Below, piece by piece: positions 28,469 to 36,526 of a stretch of 44,449 nt of DNA. Source of the DNA: Microbacteriaceae bacterium (GTDB lineage Bacteria; Actinomycetota; Actinomycetes; Actinomycetales; Microbacteriaceae); NCBI GenBank assembly GCA_022487185.1, contig JAKVJE010000005.1, forward strand, positions 1-44,449. Reading direction: 5' to 3'. The notes beneath the pieces are model-generated. The model made no database searches. It was given only the letters and a program-made list of their open reading frames with translations, and was not told the DNA's origin. The stretch's first letter is position 1. Each line of letters opens with the position of its first letter. Made by a program: the position numbers and the translations under genes.

Positions 28469-29002
28469 ATGACGGCATTGACTGCAGGTACATGGACGAT
28501 CGATCCGGCCCACAGCGAGATCGGGTTCACGGTACGGCATCTGGTGAGCAAGGTCCGCGGGAGTTTCAGCGACGTCGAGGCGACCGTAGTCAGCCAGGGC
28601 GAGGTCGAGACCGCCAAGGTTTCCGGGAGTGTCGCTGTGGCCTCGGTTTCGACCGGGAACAGCCAGCGTGATGGGCACCTCCAGTCGGGGGACTTCTTCG
28701 AGGCGGAGGCTTTTCCCCGGCTGTCGTTTGTCTCCACCGGCGTCGAGGGCTCAGGTGATTCGTTCACGCTCCACGGGGACCTGACCATGAAGGGCATCAC
28801 CAAGCCGGTGGACTTCCAGGTTGAATTCGGTGGAACCACTCAGGACGCGAACGGCGTGACCGTGGCAGGTGCCGAGGCGACTGCCAAAATCTTGCGCGAG
28901 GACTTCGGCCTGAGCTGGAATGCCTCGCTTGAGGCCGGTGGTGTGCTTGTCGGCAGCGAGGTCACCATTCGTATCGATGCAGAATTCCAGCTGCAGGCGT
29001 AG
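28469..29002 (+). CDS. YceI family protein
   Basis: Lipocalin-like beta-barrel protein of 177 residues thought in this family to bind polyisoprenoids or other amphiphiles. It opens TWTIDPAHSEIGFTVRHLVSKVRGSF, a near-consensus YceI start (given here as two parts: TWTIDPAHSEIGFTV, RHLVSKVRGSF), has LTMKGITKPVDFQVEF centrally, and ends with GSEVTIRIDAEFQLQA. There is no signal peptide, so it acts in the cytoplasm, unlike the periplasmic E. coli relative. ATG 28469 follows GGAG (28457-28460); an in-frame start at 28376 would lack a ribosome site. It is divergent from the exporter gene and closed by its own terminator. Biological role is unknown. Confidence 0.92.
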   Translation: MTALTAGTWTIDPAHSEIGFTVRHLVSKVRGSFSDVEATVVSQGEVETAKVSGSVAVASVSTGNSQRDGHLQSGDFFEAEAFPRLSFVSTGVEGSGDSFTLHGDLTMKGITKPVDFQVEFGGTTQDANGVTVAGAEATAKILREDFGLSWNASLEAGGVLVGSEVTIRIDAEFQLQA

Positions 29003-29012
29003 GGACTTCCGG

Positions 29013-29049
29013 ATTCAGCCGCCCCATAACCTCTATGGGGCGGCTGAAT
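29013..29049 (+). terminator. terminator hairpin after yceI
   Basis: A perfect 16-base-pair stem (29013-29028 with 29034-29049) has a five-base loop. The 3' flank has no U-run. Confidence 0.85.
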
Positions 29050-29141
29050 GCACGCTGAACGGATTCGGCGTCAGAGGACATACCTATTAAGCTGGTGGCC
29101 GTAGTGCGTTATTGCATGATCCATTCTGTGGGGAGGCCACG

Positions 29142-30764
29142 TTGAAACAATTCCTGTTCGTGCTCGGTGACGAGGCGGGCTCCGGTGCGTCGCAGACGAC
29201 GCTCGCTGTCTTGAAATCTCTGGGTGAGACGTTCTCAAAGATTGCGCTCGTCCGCCCGGTATCAGTATCTGATCCCAAGACCGACGCCGTGATTGCGAAG
29301 GCGCAGGAGATCGCGGGCGCAAAGCTGGTCGCCGCTCAGGCGATCTTCTCTGAGGCCGACGCGCTCAGGGCCTACCGTGCGGATGCCGATGCATTCGTGA
29401 ATTCGGTGTTGGACGTGTTTGACACCGTTCCGGAGGATGCCGAGGTTGTGCTGGTCTCCGGTGCAGACCAGGCCGCTGGCGATCCCGTTGAGCTGCATGC
29501 GCTGAACGCTGAGCTCGCCCGTGAGATCGGGACCCGCGTGATCGCGGTGGCCCCATCTGCGGGGCTCGGAGCTGAGGATGCTGCCGCCCGCGTCACCTCG
29601 TTGGAGCGGAGCCTTGCCGCAGACCATCTGCATGGAGTCTTCTCAGTTCTTCTCGACGCCGCAGATGCCCCCGAGGGTGCCGTCGCGGTGCCGTCGAAAG
29701 GCCTCGTGGAGGCGTGGGGAGCGGCTGGCGATGCCGCTGTGGCAGCTGCCGTTGCCTGTGAAGAGCCGCTGCCCGTGGGGCCGCTGCACTTCCGTCACAG
29801 CCTGATTACCCGGGCCCGGGCCGCGCACGCCCACATCGTGCTCCCCGAGGGTGATGAGCCTCGCGTGCTCACCGCCGCCGGACGTCTGGTCGAGGACGGG
29901 ATCGTCGAGATCACGCTGCTCGGCAAGCCAGACAGCATCGCGAAGACGGCCGCCGAGGTCGGTGTCGACACCTCCAAGATGCACGTCATCGACATTGACG
30001 ATTCAGAGCTCCTGGAGCCTTTCGCCGAGCAGTTCGCCGAACTGCGCAAGAAGAAGGGTGTCACCATCGAGCAGGCCCGCGAGACGATGCACGATCTGTC
30101 GTACTTCGGCACGATGATGATCAAGGAGGGGAAGGCCGACGGCATGGTGTCCGGCGCCGTCCACACCACTGCGAACACCATCCGCCCCGCCCTGCAGATC
30201 GTGAAGACCGCTCCTGGCACATCCACCGTGTCCTCGGTCTTCATCATGTGCCTGGCCGACAAGGTCCTGTTCTACGGGGACTGCGCGGTCAACATCAGCC
30301 CGGAGCCCAGCCAGTCGGCAGATATCGCCATCGCCTCGGCCGCGACCGCCCGTCAGTTTGGCTTCGAGCCGCGCGTGGCGATGCTGTCGTACTCCTCCGG
30401 GACCTCCGGGAAGGGCCCACTGGTGGACGCCGTTCGGGAGGCCACCAACTTGGTCAAGGAGCGTGAGCCCGAGCTCGCTGTGGAGGGGCCCATCCAGTAC
30501 GACGCCGCCTCGAACCCCCGGATCGGCTCCCAGAAGCTCCCGGGTTCTCCGGTGGCGGGCCGTGCAAATGTCTTCGTATTCCCCGACTTGAACGCTGGGA
30601 ACAACGGGTACAAAGCCGTGCAGCAGTCTTCCGGAGCGGTGGCCATCGGACCGGTGCTGCAGGGGATCGCCAAGCCAGTGAATGACCTTTCTCGTGGCAC
30701 GACCGTCGACGATGTGATGAACACCATCCTGATCACGGCCATCCAGTCCGAATCCACCAAGTAA
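29142..30764 (+). CDS. pta: phosphate acetyltransferase
   Basis: Interconverts acetyl-CoA and acetyl phosphate; with AckA it gives ATP and acetate. The 540-residue protein has an N-terminal P-loop-like domain (about 1-210, starting KQFLFVLGDEAGSGASQTTL, in which the usual Lys of a nucleotide loop is missing) and a C-terminal PTA catalytic domain (about 215-540: VLPEGDEPRVLTAAGRL, SGAVHTTANTIRPALQI, QSSGAVAIGPVLQG). It is shorter than E. coli Pta (714), lacking the middle DRTGG-type region. I chose TTG 29142, with GGGAGG (29131-29136) five bases upstream, over the TTG at 29112, which has no ribosome site. ackA starts 44 bases after the stop, in the same operon. Confidence 0.95.
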   Translation: MKQFLFVLGDEAGSGASQTTLAVLKSLGETFSKIALVRPVSVSDPKTDAVIAKAQEIAGAKLVAAQAIFSEADALRAYRADADAFVNSVLDVFDTVPEDAEVVLVSGADQAAGDPVELHALNAELAREIGTRVIAVAPSAGLGAEDAAARVTSLERSLAADHLHGVFSVLLDAADAPEGAVAVPSKGLVEAWGAAGDAAVAAAVACEEPLPVGPLHFRHSLITRARAAHAHIVLPEGDEPRVLTAAGRLVEDGIVEITLLGKPDSIAKTAAEVGVDTSKMHVIDIDDSELLEPFAEQFAELRKKKGVTIEQARETMHDLSYFGTMMIKEGKADGMVSGAVHTTANTIRPALQIVKTAPGTSTVSSVFIMCLADKVLFYGDCAVNISPEPSQSADIAIASAATARQFGFEPRVAMLSYSSGTSGKGPLVDAVREATNLVKEREPELAVEGPIQYDAASNPRIGSQKLPGSPVAGRANVFVFPDLNAGNNGYKAVQQSSGAVAIGPVLQGIAKPVNDLSRGTTVDDVMNTILITAIQSESTK

Positions 30765-30808
30765 TTGCCTGCGGGCCACTTCCACATCCAACAAGGAGAC
30801 AAACCAGA

Positions 30809-31915
30809 ATGAAAATGCTGCTGTTGAACGCCGGGTCGAGCAGTCTCAAGGTAAACGTCGACGACGGTGACAACACCATTTACGGCCGCACCGTCGAGAA
30901 GCCCCCGAAGACGATCAGTGACGCCGAGTGGAACGACATCCTCGCCGACGTCGAGTCCAAGGCCGGCACGGTCGAGGGCGTCGCACATCGTGTGCTCCAC
31001 GGCGGTGAGCTCTTCAAGGAGGCCCAGCTGGTCACCCCCGAGGTGATGGATGGAATCCGGTCGCTCATCGATCTCGGCCCGCTGCATCAGGCGCAGCAGG
31101 TCGCCGTGCTGGAGCGTGCGCTGCAGCTCTGGCCGGATGTGCCGCAGGTCGCGTGCTTCGATACCTCCTTCCACTCCCATATGCCCGCGGAGGCATACAC
31201 CTACGCCCTGCCCAAGGAGTGGAGCAAGGATCTGGGCGTCCGTCGGTACGGGTTCCATGGGCTCGCCCACGACTACAACCTGCAGAAGGCCGCTGAGCTT
31301 CTCGGGGCCGATGCGGCCTCGCTCAAGCTTGTGAGCGCCCACCTCGGATCGGGCGCCTCCCTGGCGGCCATCGCCGATGGCCACACCATCGACACCACGA
31401 TGGGATTCACCCCGCTTGAGGGTCTCGTTATGGGTACTCGCTGCGGGAATATCGATCCGGCCATTGTCCGCTGGGTCGTGGACCACACCGAGTTGACCCT
31501 CGAAGAGGTCGACGATGCGATGGTGCACAACTCCGGCTTCCGGGGTATGACCGGAGATGACGACATGCGCAACATCGAGTCCCGTGCAGCCGAGGGCGAC
31601 GAGGACGCGAAGCTTGCCCTCGTCGTCTGGGCACACCGGGCCGCCTCGCAGCTCGCGTCGATGTTCGCCGCCCTGAACGGCGGAGAGGTTCTCGCCTTCA
31701 GCGGTGGCATCGGGGAGCACTCGGTCTCCGGGCGCAAGATGATCATCGATCGTCTGGCCTTCCTGGGGATCACTCTCGATGAGGCTGCGAACGCTGCAAA
31801 TAAGACGGACACGGTCATCAGCGGACCCGACTCCAAGGTGAAGGTCGTTGTCGTGGCCAGCCGTGAGGATCTCACGATGGTGCACCAGAGCGCTGCGCTC
31901 ATCGCGGCCGCCTGA
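30809..31915 (+). CDS. ackA: acetate kinase
   Basis: Makes ATP and acetate from acetyl phosphate. The 368-residue protein has NAGSSSLKV (about 6-14), HRVLHGG (about 56), YGFHGLAHDY (about 150), SAHLGSGASLAAI (about 180), the phosphate-loop-type GFTPLEGLVMGTRCGNIDP (about 195-213), and FSGGIGEHS near 300. These are the ASKHA-fold catalytic sites. It is about 30 residues shorter than E. coli AckA, mainly in the N-terminal half. AAGGAG upstream of the ATG and the neighbouring pta fix the role. It is followed by a nested terminator. Confidence 0.97.
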   Translation: MKMLLLNAGSSSLKVNVDDGDNTIYGRTVEKPPKTISDAEWNDILADVESKAGTVEGVAHRVLHGGELFKEAQLVTPEVMDGIRSLIDLGPLHQAQQVAVLERALQLWPDVPQVACFDTSFHSHMPAEAYTYALPKEWSKDLGVRRYGFHGLAHDYNLQKAAELLGADAASLKLVSAHLGSGASLAAIADGHTIDTTMGFTPLEGLVMGTRCGNIDPAIVRWVVDHTELTLEEVDDAMVHNSGFRGMTGDDDMRNIESRAAEGDEDAKLALVVWAHRAASQLASMFAALNGGEVLAFSGGIGEHSVSGRKMIIDRLAFLGITLDEAANAANKTDTVISGPDSKVKVVVVASREDLTMVHQSAALIAAA

Positions 31916-31930
31916 GCCTGTTTGTAGAAC

Positions 31931-31986
31931 ACCGCCCCCGTGGACGGCTCCGAATTCCGGAGCTTGTTCGCGGGGGCGGTTATTCT
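31931..31986 (+). terminator. nested terminator after ackA, overlapping a promoter
   Basis: ACCGCCCCCG (31931-31940) pairs with CGGGGGCGGT (31971-31980), enclosing a second hairpin (GCTCCG, 31947-31952, with CGGAGC, 31958-31963). The following TATTCTTA is a short T-rich tract that also reads as a -10 (TATTCT, 31981-31986) for the helicase gene. Confidence 0.8.
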
Positions 31987-31994
31987 TAACGCCC

Positions 31995-33722
31995 GTGAAG
32001 CATCGTCCAGGGTATTCAGCGCAGAGTCTGCCGCCGGCGTTCCCCGCACGCAGCGCGCGGGGAACCGCCCCGAAGCTCCGGGCCTGGCAGCAGGAGGCAC
32101 TCGGACAATACTTCCGCAACCCGCAGCGGGACTTCCTCGTTGCGGCAACTCCAGGTGCGGGGAAAACAACCTTCGCCCTGCAGCTCACCTCCCGGCTATT
32201 TGCCGAGGGAACCATCCAGCAGGTGATCGTGGTGGCCCCTACCGATCATCTGCGGGGACAATGGGCCGAGGCAGGGGAGCGCGCCGGGCTTCTGCTGGAC
32301 CCCAATTTTCGAAACGCCGATCGGCAGTACGGGGCACAATACGCGGGGATCTCGGTCACTTATGCGCAGGTTGCGGCGAACCCCGATATCTTTGCGCGCA
32401 TCGTGACATCCAGGCCCGCACTGGTCGTCCTGGATGAAGTCCATCACGGCGGGGACGCGCTGAGCTGGGGGGAGGCGATTCGCGAGGCGTTCAGGCAGGC
32501 AACCCGGCGGCTCTCCCTGACCGGAACCCCGTTCCGCAGCGATGATGCCCCGATTCCATTCGTCCGGTATCGGCGGGAGCCCGATGGGACCCGGGTCTCG
32601 GAATCGGACTATCAATACGGGTATTCGAAGGCCCTGGCCGACGGGGTGGTACGTCCTGTGTTGTTCCTCGCCTATTCGGGAAAGCTTCGCTGGCGCACCA
32701 AAATGGGCGAGGTCATGAGCGCGGTGCTGGATGGGATTGGTCCTCGTGATCTTGTCTCGGGGGCGTGGAGGGCGGCTCTCGACCCCCGTGGTGAATGGAT
32801 TTCGCAGGTGCTGCGGGCGGCCGATCGACGCCTGACCGAGGTCCGGAAGGGAATGCCGGATGCGGGGGGCCTGGTCATCGCAGGCGATCAGCGCACCGCC
32901 CGGGCCTATTCACGGATCCTGGCAGACATCGCGGGAGAACCTGTGACGACCGTGTTGTCGGACGAGGCGGGGTCGGGTGAGCGAATCGCCGCCTTCAACG
33001 CCGGAACGCAGCGGTGGATGGTGGCAGTCCGCATGGTCTCTGAGGGAGTGGATGTTCCGCGGCTCGCTGTGGGTGTGTACGCAACGAGTGCTTCGACGCC
33101 CCTGTACTTCGCACAGGTAATTGGGCGATTTGTCCGTGCCCGTCGTCGGGGGGAGACGGCAACGGTATTCCTCCCGAGCGTTGCCCAGGTACTTGGCCTG
33201 GCAACGGGGCTGGAACGGGAACGGGATCATGTCTTAGGAGCTCCGAAGGAGCAGGGGGATGATCTCTTGGCCGAGGCGCAGCGCTCCGAGCGGGCCTCGG
33301 AACAGCTCCTGCAGCCCGATGCTCAGGAGGAGACCCTGGACGCGGACGCCTCGTTCGATCGAGCGCTCTTCGATGGCGATGAGCTGGCGGTCGGTGCCGG
33401 TCTCAGCCTGGAGGAACAAGATTTTCTGGGATTTCCTGGACTCCTGGACCCCTCCGAGGCCCATGCCCTGCTGGCCCGGCACCGGTCCACCGCTCCGGCT
33501 CCCGAGGCAGCTCGTCCGGCCCAACCGCTCTATGTCCGCCTCCGGAAGGAGCGGAAAGAGCTGGCGCGGCTTGTCTCCGTCTGGTCCAAAATCTCGGGCG
33601 AACCGCACGGCTCGGTGCACATGCGGCTGCGCCGTGCCTGTGGAGGACCTTCGGTGGCCCAGGCGGATGAATCCCAGCTGAAGGCCCGGATTGCAAAGGT
33701 CCGTGACTGGATCAACAATTAG
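31995..33722 (+). CDS. DEAD/DEAH-box superfamily 2 helicase
   Basis: An SF2 helicase or ATP-dependent nucleic-acid remodeller of 575 residues. Motifs in order: LRAWQQEAL (Q-like, about 27), Walker A ATPGAGKTT (about 52-60), DEVHH (motif II, about 147), LTGTPFR (motif III, about 175), VSEGVDVPRL (motif V, about 349), and QVIGRFVRARR (motif VI, about 373). This pattern is close to the UvrB/RecG-like and type I restriction-type clade of general DEAD/DEAH helicases common in Actinomycetota. The start is a GTG at 31995, nine bases after a -10, so the mRNA is probably leaderless; no ATG gives a sensible N-terminus. A C-terminal acidic/basic domain (about 410-575) is unassigned. The substrate is unknown. 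Confidence 0.88.
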   Translation: MKHRPGYSAQSLPPAFPARSARGTAPKLRAWQQEALGQYFRNPQRDFLVAATPGAGKTTFALQLTSRLFAEGTIQQVIVVAPTDHLRGQWAEAGERAGLLLDPNFRNADRQYGAQYAGISVTYAQVAANPDIFARIVTSRPALVVLDEVHHGGDALSWGEAIREAFRQATRRLSLTGTPFRSDDAPIPFVRYRREPDGTRVSESDYQYGYSKALADGVVRPVLFLAYSGKLRWRTKMGEVMSAVLDGIGPRDLVSGAWRAALDPRGEWISQVLRAADRRLTEVRKGMPDAGGLVIAGDQRTARAYSRILADIAGEPVTTVLSDEAGSGERIAAFNAGTQRWMVAVRMVSEGVDVPRLAVGVYATSASTPLYFAQVIGRFVRARRRGETATVFLPSVAQVLGLATGLERERDHVLGAPKEQGDDLLAEAQRSERASEQLLQPDAQEETLDADASFDRALFDGDELAVGAGLSLEEQDFLGFPGLLDPSEAHALLARHRSTAPAPEAARPAQPLYVRLRKERKELARLVSVWSKISGEPHGSVHMRLRRACGGPSVAQADESQLKARIAKVRDWINN

Positions 33723-33748
33723 TCAACTTACGCTATATGTCTGATAGG

Positions 33749-33769
33749 CAATAGCAGTGACTGCCATTG
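33749..33769 (+). repeat. inverted repeat at the cydA promoter
   Basis: CAAT-A-GCAG, TGA, CTGC-C-ATTG is an inverted repeat with one mismatched pair, overlapping the start of the -35 element. It has the form of an operator and could bind a redox or oxygen regulator; none is identified. Confidence 0.45.
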
Positions 33770-33795
33770 AATTCCTGTGAATCCGTCGGTAGTGT
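33767..33795 (+). promoter_or_regulatory. cydA promoter
   Basis: TTGAAT (33767-33772) and TAGTGT (33790-33795) are 17 bases apart. The transcript would have a leader of about 55 bases with GAGAAGGA (33841-33848) as ribosome site. Confidence 0.6.
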
Positions 33796-33855
33796 TTCCA
33801 ACAGTTGTCGGAGAGAGAGCGGTGTTCTGCTGCCCTCAGAGAGAAGGATCTGAAC

Positions 33856-35328
33856 ATGCTCGGATCAATGGCTCAGATGGGGGTGGACCCGGCCGCGCTG
33901 ATCCTGTCACGTTGGCAATTTGGCCTCACCACGCTGTACCACTATCTGTTCGTCCCGCTGACTATTGGCATGATGCTGTTGGTCGCCATTCTGCAGAGTG
34001 CCTGGGTGCGCACCGGAAAGGTCAAGTATCTTCAGCTCACGAAGCTCTACGGGAAGCTCTTCTTGATCAACTTCGCGATGGGGGTCGTCACTGGGATCGT
34101 CCAGGAGTTCCAGTTCGGGATGAACTGGTCGGAGTACTCCCGCTTCGTCGGGGATATCTTCGGTGCTCCCCTTGCCATGGAAGGGCTGTTCGCCTTCTTC
34201 CTGGAGGCCACCTTCATCGGCTTGTGGATCTTCGGATGGAACCGCCTTCCGAAGGGGGTTCATCTCGCGACCGCGTGGCTGACCTCCATTGCCACGATTC
34301 TCTCCGCCTATTTCATCATCACCGCGAACTCGTTCATGCAGAACCCGGTAGGCTACCACCTCAGTGCTGCGAATGGCCGGGCTGAGCTTACCGATATCTG
34401 GACGGTGCTTTCCAACCCTGTCGGCATGGCCGCCTTCCCCCACGCCATCACCGCTGCGGTGATGTTTGCCGCTGCCGTCGTGGTCGCGACCGCTGCCTAT
34501 CACCTGAAGCGCAACCAGCATGTCGAGGCCATGCGCACCGCGCTGAAGTTCGGATGCTGGTCCCTGCTGGCTGGATTCGCGGCCACCTTCCTGACCGGCG
34601 ATCAGCTCGGACTGGCCATGGTGAAGGCCCAGCCGATGAAGATGGCTGCGGCCGAGGCCCTCTACAACACCACCGGGAGTGCGTCGTTCTCCCTGTTCAC
34701 CTGGCCATCCGACCACGCGACCGGCGCCCCGGGGATCCGAGTGCCCTTCCTGCTCTCCTTCCTGTCGACGCACACCTTCACTGGACGCGTCGAGGGGCTC
34801 AACAACCTGAATGCGGAATACGCGGCCAAGTACTGTGGCTCCGGTGCGCAGGCGACGGCAATCAGCTGCCCCGACGGCAAGGTCTTCAACCCCATCGTGT
34901 GGGTCACATATTCTTCGTTCCGTCTGATGATCGCATTCGGTGCCCTCGCCGCGCTGCTGGCAGTGGTGCTGCTGGTCGTGAACCGCACGAAGTCCAAGTG
35001 GACCACGCCGATCTGGCTGTGGAATGTGTCGATTTGGTTCGCAGTGGTTCCACTGATCGCCAACCTGCTCGGCTGGGTGTTCACCGAAATGGGGCGGCAG
35101 CCATGGATCGTGATGGGGTTGATGACCACGAAGATGGGGGTCTCACCAAATGTCCCCGCATGGACGGTTGCGATCTCACTGGCCGGATTTACCGTGGTGT
35201 ACGGGATCTTGGCCGTCATCGAATATCGATTGATCACTCGGGCCGCGAAGAATGGACCTGAGGACTTTGGCTCGGGATCCGACGAGGCGGAAGCCGTTGA
35301 TCCCGCCCGACTGGCAATTACGTACTGA
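33856..35328 (+). CDS. cydA: cytochrome bd ubiquinol/menaquinol oxidase subunit I
   Basis: Heme-bearing subunit of the high-affinity quinol oxidase that reduces oxygen to water in the cytoplasmic membrane. The 490-residue protein has about nine membrane segments. Axial heme ligands are His29 (LYHYLFVPLTIG, the E. coli His19 equivalent), His196 (FPHAITAAVMF) and Met358 (SSFRLMIAFG). GWVFTEMGRQPW is the conserved quinol-site segment. The Q-loop appears to be the short form. I chose ATG 33856 with GAGAAGGA eight bases upstream; an in-frame start at 33805 has no ribosome site. cydB follows 10 bases after the stop. Confidence 0.97.
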   Translation: MLGSMAQMGVDPAALILSRWQFGLTTLYHYLFVPLTIGMMLLVAILQSAWVRTGKVKYLQLTKLYGKLFLINFAMGVVTGIVQEFQFGMNWSEYSRFVGDIFGAPLAMEGLFAFFLEATFIGLWIFGWNRLPKGVHLATAWLTSIATILSAYFIITANSFMQNPVGYHLSAANGRAELTDIWTVLSNPVGMAAFPHAITAAVMFAAAVVVATAAYHLKRNQHVEAMRTALKFGCWSLLAGFAATFLTGDQLGLAMVKAQPMKMAAAEALYNTTGSASFSLFTWPSDHATGAPGIRVPFLLSFLSTHTFTGRVEGLNNLNAEYAAKYCGSGAQATAISCPDGKVFNPIVWVTYSSFRLMIAFGALAALLAVVLLVVNRTKSKWTTPIWLWNVSIWFAVVPLIANLLGWVFTEMGRQPWIVMGLMTTKMGVSPNVPAWTVAISLAGFTVVYGILAVIEYRLITRAAKNGPEDFGSGSDEAEAVDPARLAITY

Positions 35329-35338
35329 GGACGCTGAT

Positions 35339-36442
35339 ATGACTTTGCAACTCTTCTGGTTCCTCGTCGTCGGGGTGCTGTTCGTCGGCTATTTTGTGCT
35401 TGACGGCTTCGACTTCGGTGTCGGCATGTCGCTGCGAGTGGTCGGGCACACCGACACTGAGCGGCGTCAGGTCATCAATTCGATCGGCCCCGTGTGGGAC
35501 ATGAATGAAACCTGGGTCATCGTCGCGGGCGCGTGTCTCTTCGCGGCCTTTCCCGAGTGGTATTCAACCCTGTTCAGCGGGGCGTATCTGGCCCTCTTCC
35601 TCATTCTGTTGGCTCTGATCTTCCGTGGCGTCTCCTTTGAGTATCGCCACCAGGGGAAGGGGGCGAAGTGGACGAACATGTTTGACTGGTTCATCACGAT
35701 CGGTTCCGCGGTGCCGGCCCTCCTCTGGGGGGTTGCAGTGGCGAATATCATCAATGGCATGCCGATCCTGGCTATGCAGCCGGGGGTTTCGCAGGACGGA
35801 TTCACCAGCGCCACCGGCGGACACGTCTTCACCGGTTCGCTGCTGACACTCCTGCTGAACGGCAACGGCTATGCGCTGCTCGGCGGGCTGACCACGCTGC
35901 TGCTGTTCTGGCTCCATGGTGCGCAATACCTCGCGCTCAAGACCGATGGGGTGGTGCGCGAGCGCGCCACTCGGCTCGCCAAGCCGCTGGGCGGGGTGAC
36001 CCTCGTCGTCGCGGCGGCGTTCCTGCTCTGGACGGTGCTCGCACACTTCTCGGTACTGGTACTGCTGTGCTGCGTGATCGCCGCGGTCTGCCTGATCGCG
36101 AGCATCCTGTTCAACCTGTCCGGGCGGGATGGCTGGGCCTTCGCATCCACCGCGCTCACCGTGGTTTTCGCCGTCCTGGGGCTCTGGCTCACCCTGGCGA
36201 CGAGCCACGTGGTGAACGGAACGCTTACACCGATGGTGCTGCCCTCGACGCTCGATCCGGTCGGTGAGAACAGCCTGACGCTCATGGGGGCCTCGAGCTC
36301 ACACGCGACCCTGGTGTTCATGACCTGGGTGGTGTGCATCGCCCTGCCAATCGTGCTTGCCTACCAGGCATGGACCTACTGGGTGTTCCGTGGGCGCGTC
36401 GCGCATCGGCAGATTGCCGATGCTGCGACCTCGGCGCACTAA
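35339..36442 (+). CDS. cydB: cytochrome bd oxidase subunit II
   Basis: Second structural subunit of the bd oxidase, 367 residues with about eight membrane segments. Family features are YFVLDGFDFGVGM at the start (about 18-30), GPVWDMNETWVIVAGACLF (about 50-68), and AQYLALKTDG near 198. ATG 35339 has GAGG eight bases upstream overlapping the cydA stop; a longer frame from 35252 lies in cydA. With CydA it forms the oxidase. The following hairpin (36455-36495) separates it from the assembly genes. Confidence 0.97.
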   Translation: MTLQLFWFLVVGVLFVGYFVLDGFDFGVGMSLRVVGHTDTERRQVINSIGPVWDMNETWVIVAGACLFAAFPEWYSTLFSGAYLALFLILLALIFRGVSFEYRHQGKGAKWTNMFDWFITIGSAVPALLWGVAVANIINGMPILAMQPGVSQDGFTSATGGHVFTGSLLTLLLNGNGYALLGGLTTLLLFWLHGAQYLALKTDGVVRERATRLAKPLGGVTLVVAAAFLLWTVLAHFSVLVLLCCVIAAVCLIASILFNLSGRDGWAFASTALTVVFAVLGLWLTLATSHVVNGTLTPMVLPSTLDPVGENSLTLMGASSSHATLVFMTWVVCIALPIVLAYQAWTYWVFRGRVAHRQIADAATSAH

Positions 36443-36454
36443 CCGGACCAGAAC

Positions 36455-36495
36455 GTATCGGCCGCCCCTCTCCACTGGAGGTGGGCGGCCGATAC
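36455..36495 (+). terminator. hairpin between cydB and cydD
   Basis: A perfect 13-base-pair stem (GTATCGGCCGCCC, 36455-36467, with GGGCGGCCGATAC, 36483-36495) encloses a smaller CTCC/GGAG pairing. No U-run follows, so it may be a partial terminator or an mRNA end point. TACTAT (36493-36498), at its 3' foot, could be a -10 for cydDC. Confidence 0.65.
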
Positions 36496-36526
36496 TATGT
36501 ACGGGGTATCCGGGAGTAGGTGAATC

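Noticed and set aside
30353-32215. 620-codon open frame on the minus strand
   Set aside because: Antisense shadow of pta, ackA and the helicase start.
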